From Lentibacter algarum (GTDB taxonomy: Bacteria > Pseudomonadota > Alphaproteobacteria > Rhodobacterales > Rhodobacteraceae): a stretch of DNA of 64,000 nt. The stretch is from positions 1,240,001 through 1,304,000 of the forward strand of contig NZ_CP158687.1 in the NCBI RefSeq assembly GCF_040580765.1, in the 5' to 3' direction. Made by a program: the position numbers and the translations under genes. The notes beneath the pieces were generated by a model, which was given only the letters and a program-made list of their open reading frames with translations, was not told the DNA's origin and did no database searches. Shown here in pieces: positions 24,986-32,375 of this stretch (the first letter of the stretch is position 1; each line of letters begins with the position of its first letter).

Positions 24986-26095
24986 ATGAACAGTTGGTAC
25001 ACGATCCGTGCCCGGGCAACGGGCGCGGAAGTGCTGATCTATGACGAAATCGGCGCCTACGGCGTTTCTGCCAAAGGGTTTCTGGCCGAGCTGGGCACGC
25101 TGCCAGATGATGCGCCTATTGATTTGCGCCTCAATAGCCCTGGAGGCTCAGTCTTTGATGCGGTTGCAATCTATAACGCCCTGAAGCGGCATGCGGGTGA
25201 AATCACTGTCTGGATCGATGGGATTGCAGCCTCGGCTGCGAGCTATATCGCCATGGCGGGCGACGAGATCGTCATGCCGGAAAACGCTTTTCTGATGATC
25301 CATGACCCGTCTGGCGTTGTCATGGGCACGGCCGCTGATATGCGCGACATGGCCGGTACGTTGGACAAGATCGCAGCCAGCATGACGCGGGGATACGCGG
25401 CCAAATCCGGCAAGCCGGAGGCTGAAATCGCGGCACTGCTGTCGGCGGAGACATGGTTTGACGCAAAAGATGCGTTGGAGGCGGGGCTGGCCACGCGCAT
25501 GGCAGAGCCGGTGCGCATTGCCGCCAGCTTTGATATCGGGCGGTTCCGTAACGTCCCGCCTGAACTGGTTGAGGCAGTTGAGGCCATCGCGCCTGACCCC
25601 GCAACCACAGCCAGGGAAATCGTTGGAGACGATAACGGTGTGGCAGGCAATGACGCTGCGCCAATCGCATCTGATCCCGCGACCAAGGTTCCCGCCGGGA
25701 ACGTTGATCCGGTGGCAACAACCGCCGATCCTACGTGTACAAGTGTGCAGGATGAGGGTCTTCAAGCCGGAAACGCCCAATCGCGTGCGGGAGAGAGCTG
25801 CGCTGCAGCCGCCAACGCACCACCCGACGCACCACTCGACGCTGGGGCGATCCGCGCTGAGGCGATGTCTCATGCCCGCGCTGTGATCGATCTTTGCCGC
25901 CTTGCGGGCCAGCCGCAGATGGCAGGTCGTTTCCTAGAGGAAGACGTGGGGCTCGACGAGGTCCGCCATCGACTTCTGGCAGTCAAGGCCGACGCCACGC
26001 CTGACATCACCGCCGCCCATGCCCAACCCGGGCCAGCGGCCTCTACAAATCCCTGGGGCGAGGTCATCGCCCGTACATTTCGCCAAAAAGGATAA
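24986..26095 (+). CDS. ClpP-like head maturation protease with scaffold-like tail
   Basis: Protein of 369 aa from ATG 24986 (CAGGAGTG upstream). The ClpP/S49-like domain (1-190) has LNSPGGSVFDAV and the nucleophile region IAASAASYIAMAGDE (probable Ser83), with His106 in LMIHDPSG. A long Ala/Pro/Asp-rich segment (about 200-300) precedes a helical C-terminus, as expected if it also acts as scaffold like lambda C/Nu3. It would process capsid proteins during head assembly. Confidence 0.85.
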   Translation: MNSWYTIRARATGAEVLIYDEIGAYGVSAKGFLAELGTLPDDAPIDLRLNSPGGSVFDAVAIYNALKRHAGEITVWIDGIAASAASYIAMAGDEIVMPENAFLMIHDPSGVVMGTAADMRDMAGTLDKIAASMTRGYAAKSGKPEAEIAALLSAETWFDAKDALEAGLATRMAEPVRIAASFDIGRFRNVPPELVEAVEAIAPDPATTAREIVGDDNGVAGNDAAPIASDPATKVPAGNVDPVATTADPTCTSVQDEGLQAGNAQSRAGESCAAAANAPPDAPLDAGAIRAEAMSHARAVIDLCRLAGQPQMAGRFLEEDVGLDEVRHRLLAVKADATPDITAAHAQPGPAASTNPWGEVIARTFRQKG

Positions 26096-26101
26096 TCGTT
26101 C

Positions 26102-26473
26102 ATGACCATGCTCACAGAAGGAAAACACACAGGCGGCTTTCTCGTCTGGGAAGTGCTGCGTGATTACACCCGCGAAACCGTGACCATCGCCTCTGGCGCA
26201 GGTAAGCTTGAGCCTGGCACGGTGCTTGGAAGAATTACCACCGGCGGAAAATACACAAGCTTTGCACCTGGCGCGTCCAACGGCAGTCAGAACGCTTCTG
26301 GCATCCTGTGGGACTCTGTGGATGCGAGCGCAGCTGATGCCCCTGGGGTTGTCCTTCTCCGAGGCCCTGCCATCGCTAATCGCCACGACCTCGTCTGGCC
26401 TGATGGTGCAACCGAAGCCCAGATCACTGCCGCCACAACTGCGCTCGCCTCAATTGGCATCATTCTGCGCTGA
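26102..26473 (+). CDS. Head decoration protein (gpD-like)
   Basis: Protein of 123 aa matching the HDPD family (lambda D, 110 aa): TGGFLVWEVLRDYTRETVTI at the start and LEPGTVLGRITTGGKYTSFA. It stabilises the expanded capsid as trimers. It lies between the protease and major capsid genes, as in lambda. Confidence 0.82.
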   Translation: MTMLTEGKHTGGFLVWEVLRDYTRETVTIASGAGKLEPGTVLGRITTGGKYTSFAPGASNGSQNASGILWDSVDASAADAPGVVLLRGPAIANRHDLVWPDGATEAQITAATTALASIGIILR

Positions 26474-26512
26474 AGCGTAGCCCCAAACCCATTACATTAA
26501 GGAGGCTGGCAT

Positions 26513-27526
26513 ATGGCCACCATGGATATCTTTGAAGGCGATGCCTTCTCCGTCATAGAACTCACCCGCGCCCTCGAAAACATTCCCTTCAAGCCTGCCA
26601 CTCTTTCTGGCTCCGATTTGTTCGCAGAACGCGGCGTACGCACCCGTACGGTCGTGATTGAAAGTCGTGACGGCACTTTGTCGCTCATCCCGTTTTCGGA
26701 ACGGGGCGGAGGCTATGATCAGCAGATGCCGGAAAGCCGGCAGGTGCGGGCCTTCGTGTGTCGTCAGTTCAAAAAGCAAGATGTGCTTTGGGCATCCGAG
26801 ATCCAAGGTATTCGTGAGTTTGGCTCTGAGAGCGTAACACAGCAGGCTCAAGCCGAGATCGCACGCCGCATGCGACGCCTGCGCACTGATGCAGAGGCAA
26901 CGTTTGAGTATCATCTTCTCAACGGTATTCAGGGCTTGGTTAAAGATCCTCGTGATGGCTCGGTGGTAATCAATTTCGCGAATGAATTTGGGATCACGCC
27001 TGTGGCGGAGATCGATTTTGATCTCGATAATCAGTCGCCAGCTTCTGGGGCGCTGCGCAAGCGCTGCCAAGCTTTAATTGAAAGTGTTGAGGATAGCTTG
27101 GGTGGGCTTGCGGTCGGGCCTGTGCAACTGCGTGCGGAATGTGGCTCGGCGTTCTTTGCGGATCTTGTGGCGCATAAGGAGATCCGGTAGACCTATCTCA
27201 ACACGGCTGCTGCGAATGAGTTGCGGGGCAGGGCGGTGGATGAGTTTACCTTTGGCGGTATCACATTCCGCCGTTATGGTGGCACTTCAACCATTGGGGT
27301 GCCAACTGACAAAGCGTTTTTCTATCCACAGGGGATCGAGGGCCTGTTTGAGATCTACTTCGCACCGGCTGACACCTTTGAGACAGTCAATACGATCGGC
27401 TTGCCGCTTTATGCCCGTATGATTCCGGATCGGGAGCGGGATGAGTGGGTGCGTCTGGAGATCGAGAGCAATCCCTTACCGATTTGCACCCGGCCACAGG
27501 TGCTGCGCTCGGCCAAGCGCACCTGA
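26513..27526 (+). pseudogene. Major capsid protein (gpE family) interrupted by an amber codon
   Basis: A reading frame of 337 codons, matching lambda gpE in length (341), has a TAG at 27188-27190 (codon 226). Both sides are clear capsid E sequence in the same frame: ESRQVRAFVCRQFKKQDVLW before, and TYLNTAAANELRGRAVDEFT then PQGIEGLFEIYF after. The context HKEIR-stop-TYLN suggests an original GAG (Glu) changed to TAG by one base. A good ribosome site (AAGGAGG) precedes the start. The phage cannot make full capsid without suppression, unless this is a sequencing error. Confidence 0.85.
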
Positions 27527-27837
27527 TGACAGCCTTCGCTGATGCGCTTGGTGTTTTGTTTAGGGATGCCAATCTCTCGGTTGAAATTTGGCACCGTGAT
27601 GTTGAGGGGCAATTCACCTGTGCTCGTGGCATCCTGCGGCGGCCGGATGAACTCACTGACTTTGGCGCGGCTCGGCTTCTCTCAGACACCACCCGGATCG
27701 ATGTCCGGGTGGCGGATATTCCAGCCCCTCTGCCGCAGGAACAGATCCTGATCGGCGAGGAAACCTTCCTGATCCAGGGCGAGCCGCAACGCGACCGGGA
27801 GCGGTTGGTCTGGACCATTGAGCTTACCCCAGCATGA
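27526..27837 (+). CDS. Head-tail attachment protein (FII-like)
   Basis: Protein of 103 aa starting MTAFADALGVLFRDANLSVE, overlapping the capsid stop by 1 bp. It ends in beta-rich sequence (ILIGEETFLIQGEPQRDRER). Length and place directly after the capsid gene match lambda FII-type joining proteins. The call rests mainly on synteny. Confidence 0.7.
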   Translation: MTAFADALGVLFRDANLSVEIWHRDVEGQFTCARGILRRPDELTDFGAARLLSDTTRIDVRVADIPAPLPQEQILIGEETFLIQGEPQRDRERLVWTIELTPA

Positions 27838-28466
27838 AACTTGGCCTTGATATCAAACCCGACCTCATTGCCGTGATGGCAGACGAGGTGAAAGCCGGGG
27901 AAAAGGCTGTCAGCACTGCGATGCGTGCAGCGGGCACGGACCTTAAAACCGCATGGCGCGGGCAGATCACTCAAGCTGGCCTCGGTCGGCGATTGTCGAA
28001 TTCGATCCGGAGCCAAACCTATCCGAAAACCGGGGAAAGTTTGAAGGCCGCAGCTCTGGTCTGGTCGAATGCACCCCAAATCATCGGGGCCCACGACACC
28101 GGACCATTGATCCGCTCAAAGGACGGGTTCTGGCTTGCTATCCCAACGCCGGCAGCCGGTAAGGGCGCGCGCGGCAAGGCGCTGACCCCAGGCGAATGGG
28201 AGCGGCGGCGGGGTCTACGGTTGCGGTTTGTCTATCGGCGGAGCGGTCCAAGCTTGCTGGTGGCAGATGGCCGGCTCAACAATCGCGGACTGGGCGTGGC
28301 GTCTCGCTCAAAATCGGGTCGTGGACGAAGTACAGTTCCGATCTTTCTTTTGGTGCCGCAGGTGAAACTAGCGAAGCGGCTCAATCTGGAGCGAGATGCT
28401 GAACGGGTGCAGGCAGCGGTACCTGGGCTGATCGTGGCAAACTGGCTCGAAAGGTTTAGCGTTTAG
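27834..28466 (+). CDS. DUF6441 family minor tail protein (gpZ position)
   Basis: Protein of 210 aa matching DUF6441, with EVKAGEKAVSTAMRAAGTDL, the aromatic stretch GPLIRSKDGFWLAIPTPAAG and LRLRFVYRRSGPSLLVADGR. It occupies the lambda gpZ place, so tail completion is likely. Its 3' end converges with the antisense acyl carrier protein gene, overlapping by 11 bp. Confidence 0.75.
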   Translation: MKLGLDIKPDLIAVMADEVKAGEKAVSTAMRAAGTDLKTAWRGQITQAGLGRRLSNSIRSQTYPKTGESLKAAALVWSNAPQIIGAHDTGPLIRSKDGFWLAIPTPAAGKGARGKALTPGEWERRRGLRLRFVYRRSGPSLLVADGRLNNRGLGVASRSKSGRGRSTVPIFLLVPQVKLAKRLNLERDAERVQAAVPGLIVANWLERFSV

Positions 28467-28701
28467 CGCTCAAGGCTCTTTGAACAAATGCCTCCGCGTC
28501 ACCAACGGTTATGATTTCCTCAGACTCTGCATCTTTAATTTCAAGCTCAAACGCCTCTTCTAAACGCATGACCAGCTCAATTTTATCAAGGCTGTTCGCG
28601 CCGAGATCTTGAATGAAAGACGTCTCATGGGAGAGTTCATTCACGTTGAGATCAAATTTTTGCGCCACAATTTCGCGAACGGTTACTCCAGATGTATTCA
28701 T
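28456..28701 (-). CDS. Acyl carrier protein-like cargo gene
   Basis: Protein of 81 aa with the full carrier-protein pattern: helix 1 VREIVAQKFDLN, then QDLGANSLDKIELVMRLEEA with Ser37 as the expected phosphopantetheine site, and the last helix. The canonical Asp before Ser is Asn here. GGAGG precedes ATG 28701 at good spacing. It reads against the late operon between DUF6441 and the tail terminator, and is visibly more A+T rich than its neighbours. It may be modified by the host phosphopantetheinyl transferase and enter host lipid metabolism; no acyl enzyme is nearby. Confidence 0.85.
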   Translation of the reverse strand: MNTSGVTVREIVAQKFDLNVNELSHETSFIQDLGANSLDKIELVMRLEEAFELEIKDAESEEIITVGDAEAFVQRALSAKR

Positions 28702-28778
28702 GCTCAGTCCTCCTATAACGGGAGCGATCACCTCCGCCAGTATGCTCATTGACATAGCCATCCCTTGGGAAGAACTCA

Positions 28779-29204
28779 ATGCCCACCACCCGCGAAACCA
28801 TCCTAAGCGCTTTGACGGATCTGCTTAGCACGATCCCGCATGTGGCTGTTTTACGCGGAGAAGTTCTGCCGGAACGCATTCCGCCGGCGGGGCTCATAAT
28901 CCTGCGCGATGGAAATCCAGGAGAGCCAAGCGTGACCTTGTCTCCGTTGACCTATCACTTTCAACATCAGGCCGAACTCGAGGTGATCGTGCAATCAACG
29001 ACTGATCGAAACGCTCTCCTTGACGCTATAGTCGGACAAATCGGGGCCGTGATTGCGGTGGACCGAACTCTTGGAGGGCTTTGTGACTGGATCGAGCCTG
29101 AAGCGCCTGAGCCGGTCGATCTTCCAGTAGAGGGTGGGGCCAGTTTAAAAGCCGCCATCGTCGTCGTTGTACTGCACTATTCTGTTGCCAATAGTTTCGA
29201 GTGA
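28779..29204 (+). CDS. Tail terminator/completion protein (gpU position)
   Basis: Protein of 141 aa: helical start MPTTRETILSALTDLLSTIP, then alternating strands (GLIILRDGNP, HQAELEVIVQSTTDRNALLD) ending in ASLKAAIVVVVLHYSVANS, as in lambda-type tail terminators. Homologues are sometimes mislabelled acyl-CoA transferases; no such motif is present. The surrounding carrier protein and bactofilin genes are cargo on the other strand. Confidence 0.65.
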   Translation: MPTTRETILSALTDLLSTIPHVAVLRGEVLPERIPPAGLIILRDGNPGEPSVTLSPLTYHFQHQAELEVIVQSTTDRNALLDAIVGQIGAVIAVDRTLGGLCDWIEPEAPEPVDLPVEGGASLKAAIVVVVLHYSVANSFE

Positions 29205-29287
29205 GACTGTTTTTTGACCACCCTTCATCAGATGCTTTCAAGAGTAGCCGCTATCATGATGAACTGACGTCAACTTGATGATGTACT

Positions 29288-29455
29288 TTAAACTGGGATA
29301 TAGCTGCTCAGGAGATTTAAGACAAAAACCAGTAGGGTGAGAGCCACGATAACGAGGATCATGAACATTGACGGTTTAAGGCTACTCTTTCTGCCCTTTG
29401 GTTTTTTAAAATCAAGTCCCAATGGTTTAGATCTCTGCTCCTTGCCCCCAGACAT
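29288..29455 (-). CDS. Small single-span membrane protein next to bactofilin
   Basis: A 55-residue product: a basic cytoplasmic start (MSGGKEQRSKPLGLDFKKPK), then one membrane helix (about residues 29-49, SMFMILVIVALTLLVFVLNLL cited by position) and SSYIPV. It begins 46 bp after the bactofilin stop on the same strand and probably shares its transcript. No strong ribosome site is visible. It could anchor the bactofilin to the membrane; that is inference. Confidence 0.55.
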   Translation of the reverse strand: MSGGKEQRSKPLGLDFKKPKGRKSSLKPSMFMILVIVALTLLVFVLNLLSSYIPV

Positions 29456-29501
29456 TAGCAAGTGAAGGCTAGCAGATTTTTTATATAATGCGATGATTTC
29501 T

Positions 29502-29957
29502 TTAATCTTGAGTGGAGCGTTTCGGCCTGCACGTCATATGGCCATCAATCATGGCGCCAGCTTCAACAGAAACGCGTTCACATTGGATATCTGCTTTGGT
29601 CGCACTTTTGCTTTTAAACGTTGCATCCTCAGCCACCAAGTTGCCGGTGAGTGTGCCGCTGACTGTGATGTGCTTTGTGCTGACTTTGCCGTTTATGCGC
29701 CCGTCTTCGGTAATAAAGAGGGTATCGGCACTTAGATCACCTGTGATTTGACCGCAAAACTCAAGAATACCCGTTGTGGTTAGGTTTCCTGTGATCACAA
29801 GGTCTGATTGCACAACAGATTTTTGACGCTTATCTCGCGCAGGAGCGGGCGTCTCACCCGGTAGTGGTGGTCTTGACGATTTACCTGATGGGTCATCGTC
29901 AATCACTTCCAGTGTTTTAGGTTTGTTGGCTTCATTTTGTTTTGCAAAAATAGACAT
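29502..29957 (-). CDS. Bactofilin (polymer-forming cytoskeletal protein)
   Basis: Protein of 151 aa from ATG 29957, with TTGGGGG as ribosome site. Residues about 1-48 are a disordered arm (DDDPSGKSSRPPLPGETPAP); 49-140 form the DUF583 right-handed beta-helix with regular hydrophobic rungs (SDLVITGNLTTTGILEFCGQ, VSTKHITVSGTLTGNLVAED). Bactofilins polymerise without nucleotide and organise cell-shape, stalk or polar machinery. It is leftward between tail genes and more A+T rich than they are, so it is probably acquired cargo. Confidence 0.87.
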   Translation of the reverse strand: MSIFAKQNEANKPKTLEVIDDDPSGKSSRPPLPGETPAPARDKRQKSVVQSDLVITGNLTTTGILEFCGQITGDLSADTLFITEDGRINGKVSTKHITVSGTLTGNLVAEDATFKSKSATKADIQCERVSVEAGAMIDGHMTCRPKRSTQD

Positions 29958-30046
29958 CGGTTTTTCCCCCAAGCTTAAGTCAATCAATAAATCACAAAAC
30001 GTCAAGACAATTGCGTTGAAGGTCACATCCGCAGAAAGGACAGTTT

Positions 30047-30988
30047 ATGGCACGAGCCCAAGGGGCGCGGGCGCAGATGGCGTTTGCGTTTGAGACGACT
30101 TATGGCACGCCGCCTGCGAGCGGCTACACCAAGATGCCCTTCGCCAGTACATCGCTCGGGGCCGAGCAACCCCTGCAAACTTCAGAGCTCTTGGGCTATG
30201 GCCGCGATCCGCAGGCGCCAATCAAAGATGCGGTGACAGCGGATGGCAATGTGGTGATCCCGATTGCTGTTGAGGCCTTTGGCTTCTGGCTGAAGGCTGT
30301 ATTTGGGGCACCCACGACCACCGGCGCGGAGGCGCCATACACGCACGAGTTCCGGTCCGGAAATTGGGCGCTTCCATCCTTCTCGGTCGAGACCGGCATG
30401 CCAGAGGTGCCGCGCTATGCGATGTATTCCGGCTGTATGGTGGACAGCCTCAATTGGCAGATGGCGCGCTCTGGTCTGCTGACCGCAACAGCCAGCATCG
30501 TGGCGCAGGGCGAGGAAGTCGCCACCAGTACCGCCGTAGGCACACCAACCACGATCGCGCTGAAACGCTTCGGGCATTTCAACGGAGCTATCACGCGCAA
30601 TGGGACCAACATCGGGAATGTTGTCTCTGCCGAACTGACCTATGCCAACAATCTAGATCGCATCGAGACGATCCGGGCCGATGGCAAGATCGATGGCGCG
30701 GACCCGTCTATTGCCGCACTCACCGGCAACGTGGTTGTCCGCTTTGCCGATCAGACGCTTGTAACGCAGGCGATCAACGGAGACGCTTGCGAGCTCGAGT
30801 TTTCCTATATGTTGCCGACGGGCGAGAGCCTGACCGTCACCGCACATGCTGTTTATCTGCCACTCCCGCGGATCGAGATCTCAGGCCCGCAGGGTGTACA
30901 GGCCACCTTCGACTGGCAGGCGGCGAGTGATCCGGTTGTGGGCCGGATGTGCACTGTCACCCTAACCAATGACCGCGAGGAGTACTGA
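30047..30988 (+). CDS. Phage tail tube protein
   Basis: Protein of 313 aa. It starts MARAQGARAQMAFAFETTYG, has a beta-rich body (LKRFGHFNGAITRNGTNIGN) and a C-terminal Ig-like region (TVTLTNDREEY end). Place before the G/GT-like pair and length match the lambda V family of tube-forming proteins. It restarts the rightward late genes after the bactofilin insertion. Confidence 0.82.
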   Translation: MARAQGARAQMAFAFETTYGTPPASGYTKMPFASTSLGAEQPLQTSELLGYGRDPQAPIKDAVTADGNVVIPIAVEAFGFWLKAVFGAPTTTGAEAPYTHEFRSGNWALPSFSVETGMPEVPRYAMYSGCMVDSLNWQMARSGLLTATASIVAQGEEVATSTAVGTPTTIALKRFGHFNGAITRNGTNIGNVVSAELTYANNLDRIETIRADGKIDGADPSIAALTGNVVVRFADQTLVTQAINGDACELEFSYMLPTGESLTVTAHAVYLPLPRIEISGPQGVQATFDWQAASDPVVGRMCTVTLTNDREEY

Positions 30989-31350
30989 TGCTACGATTGA
31001 ACCTGTCTACTGAACCGCGGTGGCTCGATCTCGGTCACGGCGTCCGCCTGCTGGTGGAGCCGCTTACCACAGCTATCATGTTGGCCGCGCGGAGCGATCC
31101 GACGATCATCGCCGCTGCAAGCGATGCGGAAACCAGCGCCTCCAATGATGATCTCGCCCGTATCGTGGCCAAAGCTGTGGCCCGCATCGTCGTAAAGGAT
31201 TGGGAGGGCGTCGGAGACGAGGACGGCAAACCGCTGCCTCTGACGTCAGAGGGCATCGGTGCGCTTCTGGAACTCTGGCCGATCTTTGAGGCCTTCCAGA
31301 CCAAATACATCGCGGGCGCGCTCATTCTGGATGCGGAAAAAAACGCCTGA
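30988..31350 (+). CDS. Tail assembly chaperone, short form (gpG-like)
   Basis: Protein of 120 aa, start overlapping the tube stop (TGATG). It is the upstream partner of a frameshift pair: the last codons GCG GAA AAA AAC GCC TGA contain A AAA AAC, and the -1 frame is open for 114 further codons. In lambda the G and GT products coat the tape measure during tail assembly and leave the final tail. Mostly helical with a conserved TTAIMLAARSDPTI start. Confidence 0.75.
   Translation: MLRLNLSTEPRWLDLGHGVRLLVEPLTTAIMLAARSDPTIIAAASDAETSASNDDLARIVAKAVARIVVKDWEGVGDEDGKPLPLTSEGIGALLELWPIFEAFQTKYIAGALILDAEKNA
31338..31344 (+). promoter_or_regulatory. -1 programmed frameshift slippery site
   Basis: The heptamer A AAA AAC is in the right phase for simultaneous -1 slippage, with the zero-frame TGA six bases after it. 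Slippage gives AAA CGC CTG ACC and enters the downstream open frame directly. Confidence 0.7.
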
Positions 31351-31685
31351 CCGCTCTCGCCGACTGGGAGTTCGGCGGGGGCGGTGAGTATTGCGCGGCA
31401 TGTTCTTCTGCATGTCCGGACTGCCCACGCAGCCTTCACAAACCGCTAACACTCGAGGGCTGGCAGATCTGGGATCTCGTCCAACGGCTTGGTGGCCAGA
31501 TACGCGTTGCCGGTGGCATGAGCGGTGGCGCTGTCCTTGGCTGGGATATGGGTGCGGCGCTCCATCTCGGGGCGGCTCTTGGAGTTTCGCCTCTGATCAC
31601 AGCGGAGCTGTTACCGCCAATTGAGGCGGTGATGGTGCGTAACATCAGTGACGAGATGTGCTTAGAGGCCAACAGCCTTGATTAA
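31344..31685 (+). CDS. Tail assembly chaperone, T-like extension made by frameshift
   Basis: Downstream frame of the G/GT pair. It has no ATG near its beginning; the first in-frame ATG is about 50 codons in. Reached by -1 slippage it would give a fusion of about 232 aa. The extension starts RLTALADWEFGGGGEYCAAC and contains CAACSSACPDC, two CxxC pairs suggesting a metal site, then LTLEGWQIWDLVQRLGGQIR. Position between G-like gene and tape measure and sizes (120/232 versus lambda 140/279) fit gpGT. Confidence 0.72.
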   Translation, partial: RLTALADWEFGGGGEYCAACSSACPDCPRSLHKPLTLEGWQIWDLVQRLGGQIRVAGGMSGGAVLGWDMGAALHLGAALGVSPLITAELLPPIEAVMVRNISDEMCLEANSLD

Positions 31686-31713
31686 TGGTCATGAGATTAG
31701 ATAGGGCATAAGC

Positions 31714-32091
31714 TCACTGAATTTTTGGAATATAGAGCACGGAAGGCAACCCTTCAAAATGTGCATCACAGGTCAATAGCTCGGCACCATGTGCTTGTGC
31801 TGTTGCAAAAATAACTGCGTCAGCTGTGGCCAGCCGATGTGTGCGGCAGGCCTCTGCCGCTGCCAAAGCAATCTCTGTATCGAGAGGGACAACCTGACAG
31901 ACCTGAGTAAAGGCAATGGCCTGATCTGCTTTGTCTTCTCCCACTTCACGCGTTAGCCATTTAGCCAACTCAAGTTGCACCATACTCGGGACCAACCAGG
32001 TATCCTGACCTGGCAGATGCTCCGATATCCGGTCTGCTATGGGTGAACCAATCAGCCATTCAATCCAGGCAGAGGTATCAACAAGGATCAT
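31714..32091 (-). CDS. vapC: VapC toxin, PIN-domain ribonuclease
   Basis: Protein of 125 aa with the four acidic PIN residues: Asp5 in LVDTSAWIEW, Glu41 in QLELAKW, Asp91 in TADAVIF, and Asp109 in TCDAHF. VapC toxins cut tRNA or rRNA and are blocked by VapB. It overlaps the antitoxin gene by 1 bp and reads against the late operon, between the tail chaperone and the tape measure. It appears intact. Confidence 0.88.
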   Translation of the reverse strand: MILVDTSAWIEWLIGSPIADRISEHLPGQDTWLVPSMVQLELAKWLTREVGEDKADQAIAFTQVCQVVPLDTEIALAAAEACRTHRLATADAVIFATAQAHGAELLTCDAHFEGLPSVLYIPKIQ

Positions 32092-32303
32092 CAGTACCGA
32101 TCCGAGCGATCACGATAATCTGAGGCTCTTGCCCCCGCTGCGATGCCCTTAAGGGCGTCGCGCTCTGGAACGGGAACCAACAGAACGCCTTGCCCCTTTG
32201 GGATGAACGCAAAGATTAGGCCCGCTTCCCAGTGTTGCGCAGTACGGATCGCCTTAGGAATCGATATTTGGAATTTTGAAGAAAGAGTTGCTGTTTCGGT
32301 CAT
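32091..32303 (-). CDS. vapB: VapB antitoxin, AbrB/MazE-type
   Basis: Protein of 70 aa from ATG 32303 (MTETATLSSKFQISIPKAIR), a SpoVT/AbrB swapped-hairpin DNA-binding domain, then a C-terminal toxin-binding tail. It should neutralise VapC and repress the operon, probably through the three 7-bp repeats 29-49 bp upstream. An upstream ATG at 32426 lies inside the tape-measure start and was not used. Confidence 0.83.
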   Translation of the reverse strand: MTETATLSSKFQISIPKAIRTAQHWEAGLIFAFIPKGQGVLLVPVPERDALKGIAAGARASDYRDRSDRY

Positions 32304-32331
32304 GTTTGTACCTTTAACGCATCGATAATCT

Positions 32332-32352
32332 AAACGTAAGACGTAAAGCGTA
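32332..32352. repeat. Three tandem 7-bp repeats, probable VapBC operator
   Basis: AAACGTA, AGACGTA and AAGCGTA lie head to tail, just upstream of vapB and before the tape-measure gene. On the vapB strand they read TACGCTT, TACGTCT, TACGTTT. Regular 7-bp spacing suggests cooperative AbrB-type binding. Confidence 0.45.
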
Positions 32353-32375
32353 GATTTGCAAGGATGACATACTCT

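Noticed and set aside
26513..27526. Genetic recoding of TAG as sense in this phage
   Set aside because: Only one internal TAG was seen in an otherwise standard gene set, another phage gene (DUF6441) ends with TAG, and no suppressor tRNA is in the window.
28456..29204. Functional link between the acyl carrier protein and the neighbouring tail gene, whose homologues are sometimes labelled acyl-CoA transferase
   Set aside because: The 141-aa protein has no transferase motif and fits a tail terminator in length, fold pattern and position; the label is probably an old annotation error.
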